A DNA stretch of 11,326 bases from CAMEON01 sp964427175 (GCA_964427175.1 CAYRTP010000072.1:1-11326); one strand, 5' to 3'. Positions 1 to 5,837 are shown, numbered from the stretch's first letter. Notes: generated from the letters alone by a model not told the origin. Translations and numbers: made by a program.

Positions 1-452
1 GTATTCCCATGCTTTTTCTTGAGCTTCTGCAGTTCCTCCATGAAGGAATCCACGTCGGTGAACTCGTGGTAGACCGAGGCGAATCGGACGTAGGAGATCT
101 CGTCGATGTCGCGGAGCTTGGCCAGCACACGGTCGCCCAGCTCCACCGAAGGAACCTCCAGGTGGAGGGTGTTCTGCAGGTCGGACTCGATCTCGTTTAC
201 GATGGCCTCGGCATCCACCGTGCGCTTACGGGTGGCCTTGAGAATACCGTTGATCAGCTTGACGCGGTCGAAGGGCTCCTTGGAGCCGTCCTTTTTGATG
301 ACGATGATCTGGGAGGTCTCGATCATCTCAAAGGTGGTGAATCGTTTGGAGCATCCAAGACATTCACGGCGGCGGCGGATGCTGTTGCCCTCCTCGATGG
401 GGCGGGAATCAAACACCTTGAGGTCGGGACATCCGCAGGCGGGACATTTCAT
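1..452 (-). CDS. nrdR: Transcriptional repressor NrdR (3' end cut by window edge)
   Basis: NrdR represses ribonucleotide reductase genes by binding NrdR boxes in their promoters and senses ATP/dATP through an ATP-cone. 150 codons are visible and the stop lies beyond position 1; family members are usually about 150-160 residues, so only a few residues are missing. The N-terminus is a zinc ribbon with MKCPAC at the start and Cys3, Cys6, Cys31 and Cys34 as ligands, including the segment RRRRECLGCSKRFTTFE. An ATP-cone domain follows from about residue 46 (VIKKDGSKEPFDRVKL). The ATG at 452 is preceded by GAAAGGAG with a short spacer, and a consensus promoter lies just upstream. No NrdR box was seen in the visible upstream DNA. 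The gene stands alone here; its neighbour on the other side is not visible. Identification is essentially certain. Confidence 0.97.
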   Translation of the reverse strand, partial: MKCPACGCPDLKVFDSRPIEEGNSIRRRRECLGCSKRFTTFEMIETSQIIVIKKDGSKEPFDRVKLINGILKATRKRTVDAEAIVNEIESDLQNTLHLEVPSVELGDRVLAKLRDIDEISYVRFASVYHEFTDVDSFMEELQKLKKKHGN

Positions 453-495
453 ATTCGCTCCTTTCAAAAGGGGGGAAAACGGAATTCTTTCCGAT

Positions 496-524
496 ATTAT
501 ACCATATTTTTCGGAATTTGTAAA
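496..524 (-). promoter_or_regulatory. Sigma-A-type promoter of nrdR
   Basis: Read on the minus strand there is a -35 box TTTACA (524-519), a 17-bp spacer and a perfect -10 box TATAAT (501-496). The predicted start near 489 gives a leader of about 37 nt before the nrdR ATG at 452. Seen directly; use in vivo is inferred. Confidence 0.85.
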
Positions 525-628
525 GACTTATTCGATAAAAATTCAAAAAGGCGGTAAACAAGGAGTACGAAACTGCCGTTTCGAAAAAAACAGTAAAAAA
601 TTTTCATTTTTTTCAGAAAACCGCGAGG

Positions 629-671
629 TTTTTTCAAAATTTTTCAGTTTTTTTTTGAAAAATTGAAAAAA
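629..671. repeat. AT-rich inverted repeat next to DnaA-box-like sites
   Basis: The left arm (629-646, six T, CA, then AATTTTTCA) pairs with the right arm (656-671, TGAAAAATT then GAAAAAA) apart from a two-base insertion, around a T-run. It lies in a strongly AT-rich stretch (about 585-671) that contrasts with the GC-rich genes and ends exactly where the first DnaA-box-like site begins. Such easily melted DNA beside DnaA boxes resembles a DNA unwinding element, but no function is shown. It is not a terminator with an obvious gene: nrdR reads away from it, and the GH18 gene ends more than 300 bp further right. Confidence 0.6.
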
Positions 672-744
672 TGTGGAAAACTTGTGGAAAACTTTTTGAT
701 TCCTCTCTGTACTTTTCCACAAGGGAAAGTCCTTGTCGGAAAAG
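672..744. promoter_or_regulatory. Cluster of three DnaA-box-like sites (TTTTCCACA)
   Basis: The nonamer TTTTCCACA, one base from the DnaA consensus TTATCCACA, occurs three times: minus strand at 672-680 and 683-691 (start-to-start distance 11 bp, about one helical turn) and plus strand at 713-721. The third site sits within a hairpin: 712-724 pairs with 731-744 through 13 bp with one bulged base at 737 and a 6-nt loop. Three exact copies within 50 bp beside AT-rich DNA are unlikely to be chance. The cluster could be a DnaA titration or control site, or an origin-like region. dnaA and dnaN are not in the window, so an oriC call is not justified. Confidence 0.5.
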
Positions 745-760
745 GAAAATCCTCTTTGTT

Positions 761-800
761 CGGTAGCACCGTCGGTAGAATTTCGGTAGACCTTCGGTGG
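761..800. repeat. Four iteron-like CGGTAG repeats at 11-12 bp spacing
   Basis: CGGTAG occurs at 761-766, 773-778 and 784-789, and CGGTGG at 795-800, so start-to-start distances are 12, 11 and 11 bp. The spacing places the motifs on one face of the helix, as in protein-binding iterons. No protein can be named. Confidence 0.5.
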
Positions 801-804
801 TACC

Positions 805-890
805 CTATCTAATCTAAACTAAACTAATCGTATCTTATCGTATCTTATCGTATCCCAACAAAACCAAACACAACACAACGTAACGTATCT
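805..890. repeat. Low-G tract with short nested repeats
   Basis: This stretch is almost without G on the plus strand. It contains repeats of a CTAAA type (about 813-826), three copies of a 10-bp unit related to TCGTATCTTA (about 828-856), and an A/C tract of the type ACACAACACAAC (868-879), ending with a further CGTATCTTAC (884-893). It has no open reading frame with a ribosome site. Seen directly; function unknown. Confidence 0.5.
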
Positions 891-935
891 TACGCCCCTT
901 GCACCGAAGGGGCGGGACGCGGTGTTGTGTTGTGT
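868..935. repeat. Nested inverted repeat downstream of the GH18 gene
   Basis: An inner perfect 8-bp hairpin (CGCCCCTT 893-900, loop 901-906, AAGGGGCG 907-914) sits within an outer 12-bp perfect inverted repeat (ACACAACACAAC 868-879 and GTTGTGTTGTGT 924-935). It lies about 45 bp beyond the stop of the minus-strand GH18 gene and could act as its terminator, but no T-run follows on that strand, so the terminator reading is weak. Confidence 0.45.
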
Positions 936-979
936 CGGTCTCGCGGCGTTGGAGCGCGCGGAGGGGGAGCCTTCAATGC

Positions 980-2113
980 TCACTTCACCCCTGCGTCATC
1001 CTTGGCGCGTTGGATGGCCTCGAACAGGGAGTAGCCGCTGTCGGAGGGAGCGTCACAGCTATAGTGCCAGGACATGACACCGCCGATGCCCTGCTCGATG
1101 CACCAGGCGGTCTTTTCATACACCATGTCGGGTGTGTTGAGGGAATACGACAGTCCCGAATGCTCCGAATAGAATATGCCATTCTCATCCAGCTTGTCAT
1201 AGAGACCGCCGTAAAGCGACCAGGTCATCTGCCCGTTGGTGGCGTGGCCGTAGAAGGGGATGCCCAGGTCGATCTGCTTGGGGTCGTAGCCCAGGTCCAA
1301 CAGGGACTGAACGAAGTCCTTGGCGTGCTCCATCGTGGCGTGGTAGCCCTGATCGTCAAACACGTCGTAGCACATGAGCTCCACCATATCGATAACCGCG
1401 AGGGCCTTGGCCGAGAACCAGGCGTAGGTGGGATGCACCGCGTTTCCGATCACATAGTCATCCCCCAGGGTTGCATCCAGCGAGATCAAAAAATCCCCCA
1501 TCCACTTCCTGTGGCTGTCCAGAATCGGGTACTCCCAGTCAAAGAACACGCCGTCCAGGCCGTAGGTCTCCAGCAGATTCTTGATGTTCCCTTCCAGCTT
1601 GCCGCTCTTGAAGGCCTTTTGGTGCTGGCGGGCGATGTCGGTCCGCCACGCGCTTTCGTCCGCGTATTCCTCAATGGGCTTCTCGGCCCCGGGACCAAAC
1701 AGGTTCACGTGGATGCGGATGGGAAGCCCCTCGCAGGCCTTCTTGATGTTCTCCACATACAGCCCGAAATTGGGGTCGATCAGCACACCGCCTTGGTTAT
1801 CAAAAGTCGGCATGCCGTCCCCGATCATGATGAGGTCGGTGACCCGCGCCAGGTGGTCGGTGTCGAAGGTGGACAGATCGGTGATCCCGCCCACCACGTA
1901 GGCGGTCACGCGGAAGTCGGGGTCATAGGGGGGTGTCTCCACCACGGGCTCAGTCTCGGGAGCGGCGGTGGTGGCGGGCTCGGTCTGCTCAACGGTAGCG
2001 GGAGTATCCGCCTCGGTCTCGGCAGGCTCCGAGGGGGTGGTGCAAGCCCCCAGGGGCAGGAGCAAGGCGGCCGACAGGGCCAGGGTCAGGAGCTTTTTGA
2101 GTTGGTGTTTCAT
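980..2113 (-). CDS. GH18-family glycoside hydrolase lipoprotein
   Basis: A 377-residue exported protein. Residues 1-24 form a lipoprotein signal peptide with basic start, hydrophobic core and lipobox LGAC (Cys24 lipidated). Residues 25-63 are a Thr/Glu/Pro-rich linker, followed by a GH18 barrel. The catalytic motif is DGVFFDWEYP (187-196): the proton donor Glu194 and Asp192 are present, but the middle Asp of the family DxxDxDxE motif is Phe190. Other family features are MCYD (247-250), LGIPFYGH (283-290) and GGVMSWHYSCD (344-354). Known GH18 enzymes cleave beta-1,4 links in chitin, N-glycan cores or peptidoglycan-type glycans; the substrate here cannot be told. The ATG at 2113 is chosen because GGAGG lies 5 nt upstream and it starts a proper signal peptide; an in-frame start at 2206 would begin inside a repeat element. 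It is divergent from holB, and the leader of about 125 nt contains that repeat. Confidence 0.9.
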   Translation of the reverse strand: MKHQLKKLLTLALSAALLLPLGACTTPSEPAETEADTPATVEQTEPATTAAPETEPVVETPPYDPDFRVTAYVVGGITDLSTFDTDHLARVTDLIMIGDGMPTFDNQGGVLIDPNFGLYVENIKKACEGLPIRIHVNLFGPGAEKPIEEYADESAWRTDIARQHQKAFKSGKLEGNIKNLLETYGLDGVFFDWEYPILDSHRKWMGDFLISLDATLGDDYVIGNAVHPTYAWFSAKALAVIDMVELMCYDVFDDQGYHATMEHAKDFVQSLLDLGYDPKQIDLGIPFYGHATNGQMTWSLYGGLYDKLDENGIFYSEHSGLSYSLNTPDMVYEKTAWCIEQGIGGVMSWHYSCDAPSDSGYSLFEAIQRAKDDAGVK

Positions 2114-2159
2114 GGGGTCCTCCAATTTTGGTTTTTCTTCGGGAAACGTCCTCGGCGGT

Positions 2160-2231
2160 GTAGGGGCGAGCATCGCTCGTCCGCAACCACGCAGTTTTTC
2201 GAACACGCGGACTGCCGATGGCCGCCCCTAC
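2160..2231. repeat. GTAGGGG-family palindromic element, copy 1
   Basis: A 72-bp element bounded by GTAGGGGCG (2160-2168) and its complement CGCCCCTAC (2223-2231). The arms are imperfect inverted repeats of 25 bp with five mismatches. Each arm also holds a small hairpin: CGAGC-ATC-GCTCG on the left and, read from the right end, CGGCC-ATC-GGCAG. The element lies between the GH18 promoter and its ribosome site, so it is transcribed as leader RNA. It resembles non-autonomous interspersed repeats; no transposase is present. Confidence 0.85.
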
Positions 2232-2246
2232 ATACCGAACACATCC

Positions 2247-2275
2247 ATTATAGCACACTTCCCCCCGAAAGTCAA
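2247..2275 (-). promoter_or_regulatory. Promoter of the GH18 lipoprotein gene
   Basis: On the minus strand: -35 TTGACT (2275-2270), 17-bp spacer, -10 TATAAT (2252-2247). The predicted start near 2240 leaves about 125 nt of leader including the GTAGGGG element. It lies back to back with the holB promoter, the two -35 boxes being 37 bp apart, so one regulator could affect both. Confidence 0.85.
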
Positions 2276-2312
2276 GCGTCCCGCCATTTTTCCCCGCCTC
2301 ACGAAAAACGTA

Positions 2313-2341
2313 TTGACAAACCGCGAAATTTCTGTTATACT
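2313..2341 (+). promoter_or_regulatory. Promoter of holB
   Basis: A perfect -35 TTGACA (2313-2318), a 17-bp spacer and -10 TATACT (2336-2341). The predicted start near 2348 is about 33 nt before the holB ATG at 2381. This also argues against an in-frame ATG at 2357, which would sit almost at the transcript end and has no ribosome site. Confidence 0.88.
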
Positions 2342-2380
2342 ATATCGTGCGAAGATATGTTTTACAGAAGGGAGACCGCC

Positions 2381-3481
2381 ATGGCCAACACGCATACAGA
2401 GAATCCGACCGCCGTCGTGGGCAACCGCGAGCTCATGGAACGGCTGGACCGTGATATTCGGGCGGGTCAGCTCTCCCACGCCTATATTCTGGACGGCCGC
2501 GAGGGGAGCGGCCGCCATACCATCGCTCGGCACATCTGCGCCGCCATCGCCTGCGAGAACCGCCCGGGACAGATCCTCACCCCCGCCGAGGACGCGGATC
2601 AGATGGGCTTCTTCGATTTCGACGAGCCAGCCGCCCCCCGTGTTATCCCCGACGACGCGCCCCTTCCCTGCGGGGATTGCCCCGCCTGCCGCAAGGTCTA
2701 CGAGGACAAGTGCCCCGACATCCGCCTCATCGGGCGGGACGGCAAGGCCTCCATCGGCGTGGACGCGGTACGCTTCCTCCGCCAGGACGTGCTCATCCCC
2801 CCCAATGACCTGGACACCAAGATCTACATCATCGAGGATGCCCACACCATGACCGTACAGGCCCAGAACGCCCTCCTCTTGACCCTGGAGGAGCCCCCGC
2901 CCTACGTCCTGTTCCTCCTGCTCTGCGACGACGCGGATGCCCTCCTGGAGACCATACGGAGCCGCGCGCCCATCCTCCGCACCCGTCCCGTCCCCGACGG
3001 GGAGATCCGCGCCTTCCTGAAGGCACGGCGGTGCGCCCTCTCCGAGGAGGACCTGGCCGCCGTTCTGCTCCGCGCGGACGGTTGCATCGGACAGGCCCTG
3101 ACCCTGGCGGATGCCCGCTCGGTCAAGCCCATCATCAAGCTCCGCGCTCTCTGCGACGAGTTCATGGAGGCCTGCGCCTCCCGCCGCTATGACACCCTCC
3201 CCGGGGTGCTGGGAAACTTTGGCAGTAAGCGGGACGGAGTGGCCGAGGCCATCGCCTACGTCACCCTGGCGGTGCGGGATCTCATCCTTCTGCGCCACGG
3301 CGACACGGTCAAGCTGAAATACTACACCGACAAGCCCACCGCCGACACCCTGGCGGCCCGCTTCACCACCCGTTCCCTCCTCCGTCTGTACCACGCCTTA
3401 GGCAAGGCCGCCGACAGCCTGGACGGCAACGGAAACGTCCGCCTGACCCTGATGCAGCTTTCGGTGGACGTGACACCTTAA
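2381..3481 (+). CDS. holB: DNA polymerase III, delta-prime clamp-loader subunit
   Basis: A 366-residue AAA+ protein of the replication clamp loader, which opens the beta clamp and loads it on primed DNA. Order: NRELMERLDRDI near residue 15, typical of delta-prime/DnaX; degenerate P-loop GREGSGRHT (39-47), with Arg-His in place of Lys-Ser/Thr, so ATP binding is doubtful, as in many delta-prime subunits; a zinc module with Cys58, Cys97, Cys100 and Cys103; the Walker-B-like strand IYIIEDAHTM; ALLLTLEEPP; and the SRA sequence at the usual SRC position. Roughly 30 residues are inserted between the first and second zinc cysteines compared with the usual tight C-x8-C-x2-C-x2-C spacing. The ATG at 2381 has AAGGGAG upstream. 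ricT follows, as in Bacillus, supporting the call. No clear terminator follows, so read-through into ricT is plausible. Confidence 0.93.
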   Translation: MANTHTENPTAVVGNRELMERLDRDIRAGQLSHAYILDGREGSGRHTIARHICAAIACENRPGQILTPAEDADQMGFFDFDEPAAPRVIPDDAPLPCGDCPACRKVYEDKCPDIRLIGRDGKASIGVDAVRFLRQDVLIPPNDLDTKIYIIEDAHTMTVQAQNALLLTLEEPPPYVLFLLLCDDADALLETIRSRAPILRTRPVPDGEIRAFLKARRCALSEEDLAAVLLRADGCIGQALTLADARSVKPIIKLRALCDEFMEACASRRYDTLPGVLGNFGSKRDGVAEAIAYVTLAVRDLILLRHGDTVKLKYYTDKPTADTLAARFTTRSLLRLYHALGKAADSLDGNGNVRLTLMQLSVDVTP

Positions 3482-3509
3482 AATATACGACAGCTTTGTG
3501 TAGTACCAT

Positions 3510-3645
3510 GTTAATTCTAAAACTATACTTCCGACAAGCTGACCTTCATCCGCTCTCCTCATCCACCATCCTTCGGATGGTCCCCCTTCCCCGCTGGGGA
3601 AGGCAAAATGCGAAGTCGAATGAAATGTCAAATTTTAGAATTAAC
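3510..3645. repeat. MITE-like element with 13-bp perfect terminal inverted repeats
   Basis: GTTAATTCTAAAA (3510-3522) and its exact complement (3633-3645) bound a 136-bp segment. Inside are two perfect hairpins: ACCATCC/GGATGGT (3565-3571, 3575-3581) and CCTTCCCC/GGGGAAGG (3585-3592, 3596-3603). The inner part, read on the minus strand, has the same layout as the repeat units at 5381-5425. No target-site duplication was found at the borders. It fills much of the holB-ricT gap. Confidence 0.75.
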
Positions 3646-3651
3646 AGGGCA

Positions 3652-3729
3652 GTAGGGGCGAGCATTGCTCGTCCGAAACCGCAGGGATACGCTTTTGCGG
3701 ATATGCGGACGGCCAATGGCCGCCCCTAC
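3652..3729. repeat. GTAGGGG-family palindromic element, copy 2
   Basis: A 78-bp element with ends GTAGGGGCG (3652-3660) and CGCCCCTAC (3721-3729). The left arm holds the hairpin CGAGC-ATT-GCTCG; the right arm, read from its end, holds CGGCC-ATT-GGCCG. It is only 6 bp from the preceding terminal-inverted-repeat element and 49 bp upstream of the ricT start. No convincing ricT promoter was seen between holB and ricT. Confidence 0.85.
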
Positions 3730-3778
3730 ACAAGGCTTCCGAACACGTCTCTTGAACCATACGAGAAAGGAATCCATT

Positions 3779-5197
3779 ATGGAGAATCACGAAAAGAACC
3801 CCGCCCGTCCCGAAGGCCGCCCTGAGGGCCGTCCCGAGGGAGCCGCCGAGGGCAAGCGTCCCCAGGGCGGCGGGAGCAATCATCACAATTCCAACAACGG
3901 CAACCGAGGCCGCGGCGGCAACCACCCTCCCCGCGGTCAGGGGCAGAACCCCAACGCCCCCCGCGGCGAAAAGCCGAACGGTGACAGATCTGCCGTCGGC
4001 AAGGGCAACCCGCCCCGTCCCCAGGCCGACAACGCCTCCCCGCGCCGCGGCAGTGAGGCCAAGGAGGTCAAAGAGCCCAAGACGGCCGAGCAGCAGGCTC
4101 CTACCGAGTCCCGCCGCTCCGCGCCCTCCACGGGCCGTCCCCAGCGCAACATCCGCCGTTCGGCTCCACGGGCCGATCTGCCCGACATGGGGAATCTCTT
4201 GATCGAGGATCAGCAGGCGACCCCGCCCGCCCACGTAGCCCCCGACGATGCCCCCGATGCCGCCGAGGTAGAGCGCATTCTGGAGCGAGATATTTTCGCC
4301 AAGACGGCGGAGGAGATCCCCGAGGTTCTGCCCGAGGGCAAGCTGGTCATTGCGGGCATTCGTTTCCGCGCGGGGGGCAAGACCTACTTCTTCGATCCCG
4401 GAGAGCTGACCTGCAAGGCTGGTCAGTACGCCATCGTGGAGACGGCGCGAGGATTGGAGTTCGGTGAGATCTGCATCCCCAACCGTCTGGTGGACGAGTC
4501 CCTGGTGGTGCCCCCTTTGCGTCCCGTGATCCGCATCGCCACCGAGGAGGACATTGCCCACAACAAGGACAACCACGAGAAGGAGGAGGCCGCCTACCCC
4601 ATCGGCGTTCAGAAGATCGCCGAGCACAAGCTGGACATGAAGCTGGTCTCCATCCAGTACACCTTCGACAATTCCAAGCTCCTGTTCTACTACACCTCGG
4701 CGGGCCGCGTGGACTTCCGCGAGCTGGTCAAGGATCTGGCGGGAGTCTTCCACATTCGCATTGAGATGCGTCAGATCGGCATCCGCGACGAGTCCCGCAT
4801 GATCGGCGGCCTGGGAGCCTGCGGCCGACCCCTGTGCTGTGCCACCTTCCTGAACGATTTCGGTCAGGTTTCCATGAAGATGGCTAAGGAGCAGAATCTG
4901 TCCCTGAACTCCTCCAAGATCTCGGGCTGTTGCGGCCGTCTCATGTGCTGTCTGCGCTACGAGTACGACACCTACGTAGAGGAGATCAGCCGCACCCCCG
5001 CCCAGGGCACCTTCGTGAACACCCCCGACGGCCCAGGCGTAGTGACCGAGATCTACCCCCTCCAGGGCGAAGTCAAGGTCAGCCTCCGCAACCAAACCGA
5101 CTCCTCCCCCAAGCGCTACAAGCGCGACCAGGTCGAAGTCCAGGTCCGCCACCACCGCACCGAGGAGCCCCCTGCCGAGCCGGATACGGATGAGTGA
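3779..5197 (+). CDS. ricT: RicT (YaaT) family PSP1-domain protein with long disordered N-terminal extension
   Basis: In Bacillus, RicT joins RicA and RicF in an Fe-S-containing complex that assists RNase Y in mRNA processing and affects sporulation, biofilm and competence. This protein has 472 residues, against about 275 in Bacillus. The conserved part starts near residue 187 (LVIAGIRFRAGGKTYFFDPGEL) and includes the PSP1 core (about 215-300, with YAIVETARGLEFGEI), FDNSKLLFYYTSAGRVDFRELVKDL, RQIGIRDESRMIGGLGACGRPLCC, and CCGRLMCCLRYE. Conserved cysteines are 348, 353, 354, 384, 385, 390 and 391, the family's Fe-S ligand region. Residues 1-160 are low-complexity, rich in Gly, Asn, Arg, Pro and Gln with RGRGG, likely disordered and possibly RNA-binding. 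The ATG at 3779 has AAAGGA upstream and gives a continuous reading frame. Position after holB matches the Bacillus order. Confidence 0.94.
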   Translation: MENHEKNPARPEGRPEGRPEGAAEGKRPQGGGSNHHNSNNGNRGRGGNHPPRGQGQNPNAPRGEKPNGDRSAVGKGNPPRPQADNASPRRGSEAKEVKEPKTAEQQAPTESRRSAPSTGRPQRNIRRSAPRADLPDMGNLLIEDQQATPPAHVAPDDAPDAAEVERILERDIFAKTAEEIPEVLPEGKLVIAGIRFRAGGKTYFFDPGELTCKAGQYAIVETARGLEFGEICIPNRLVDESLVVPPLRPVIRIATEEDIAHNKDNHEKEEAAYPIGVQKIAEHKLDMKLVSIQYTFDNSKLLFYYTSAGRVDFRELVKDLAGVFHIRIEMRQIGIRDESRMIGGLGACGRPLCCATFLNDFGQVSMKMAKEQNLSLNSSKISGCCGRLMCCLRYEYDTYVEEISRTPAQGTFVNTPDGPGVVTEIYPLQGEVKVSLRNQTDSSPKRYKRDQVEVQVRHHRTEEPPAEPDTDE

Positions 5198-5275
5198 CCA
5201 GGGCTCTGCCCTGGACCCGCTTAAGGGCCTTTTGAAAAAGGCCCTTAAGAATCCCAAAAACTTTTAAAAAAGGTT
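5198..5275. repeat. Two-hairpin repeat (CTTAAGGG family), copy 1
   Basis: Begins at the base after the ricT stop codon. Hairpin one: CCAGGGC-TCT-GCCCTGG (5198-5214). Hairpin two: a 14-bp perfect stem, CTTAAGGGCCTTTT (5220-5233) with its complement (5236-5249). A tail of the type AATCCCAAAAACTTTTAAAAAAGG follows in two parts to 5275. It may end ricT transcription, although only A-runs and no proper T-run follow on the plus strand. Related copies lie at 7541-7610 (opposite orientation) and 8462-8515. Confidence 0.8.
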
Positions 5276-5296
5276 TACTGTTTGGGTAGTGTGTCT

Positions 5297-5323
5297 GCTG
5301 ACGGAAGTATTCCTTACGTCAGC
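5297..5323. repeat. Small inverted repeat
   Basis: GCTGACG (5297-5303) and CGTCAGC (5317-5323) form a 7-bp perfect stem over a 13-nt loop. It lies between the two-hairpin repeat and the tandem repeats; nothing else is recognisable in 5276-5365. Confidence 0.4.
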
Positions 5324-5365
5324 GGGGCCCCATCCCCGCGGATGTGTTGGGGAACGGGGGAGCAC

Positions 5366-5837
5366 CGGTTACCCCAAAAGCCTCCCTCCGGGAGGGAGGT
5401 GGCTCGCGAAGCGAGACGGAAGGAGAACGCGAGGACAAAAGCCCACCTCGAACATCCTTGATTCGAGCACTCCCATGACCTCGCACTCTCCCCCACCCGC
5501 CGTTGGCGGGAGCCCCCTCCCGGAGGGGGCCTTATTTGAGGGTGCGTCTCGGTTTCCCAAAACGCCTCCCTCCGGGAGGGAGGTGGCTCGCGAAGCGAGA
5601 CGGAAGGAGAACGCGAGGACAAAAGCCCACCTCGAACATCCTTGATTCGAGCACTCCCATGACCTCGCACTCTCCCCCACCCGCCGTTGGCGGGAGCCCC
5701 CTCCCGGAGGGGGCCTTATTTGAGGGTGCGTCTCGGTTTCCCAAAACGCCTCCCTCCGGGAGGGAGGTGGCTCGCGAAGCGAGACGGAAGGAGAACGCGA
5801 GGACAAAAGCCCACCTCGAACACCCCGATTCGGGCAA
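5366..5837. repeat. 184-bp tandem repeat, two identical full units plus partial third
   Basis: Units start at 5381, 5565 and 5749. The first two (5381-5564, 5565-5748) appear identical base for base; the third matches to 5822 and then degenerates by about 5837. Weak similarity extends leftward to about 5366. Each unit carries two inverted two-hairpin modules: 5381-5415 (CCTCCCTC-CGG-GAGGGAGG, then CTCGC-GAA-GCGAG) and, on the other strand, 5496-5529 (CCCGCC-GTT-GGCGGG, then CCCCCTC-CCG-GAGGGGG). Between them lies CTCGAA/TTCGAG. Because 184 is not divisible by three, the reading frames crossing the array shift between units and lack ribosome sites, so I call no gene in 5198-6032. Confidence 0.93.

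Noticed and set aside
600..900. Chromosomal replication origin
   Set aside because: Only DnaA-box-like sites and AT-rich DNA are visible; dnaA, dnaN, rpmH and skew information are missing, so I report it only as a possible DnaA site cluster.
899..2380. Open frame running upstream of holB on the plus strand, suggesting a much longer protein
   Set aside because: It is the antisense of the GH18 gene plus the divergent promoter region; holB has its own promoter, ribosome site and family-typical start at 2381.
2228..3394. Long minus-strand frame opposite holB
   Set aside because: Low-complexity Gly/Val/Glu-rich translation typical of the reverse of GC-rich coding DNA; the plus strand encodes a complete HolB.
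3641..5257. 538-codon minus-strand frame opposite ricT
   Set aside because: Shadow of ricT in GC-rich DNA; no family features, no ribosome site, and its ends fall in repeat elements.
5381..5837. CRISPR array or tandem protein repeat
   Set aside because: Units of 184 bp are wholly identical, with no unique spacers and no conserved reading frame.
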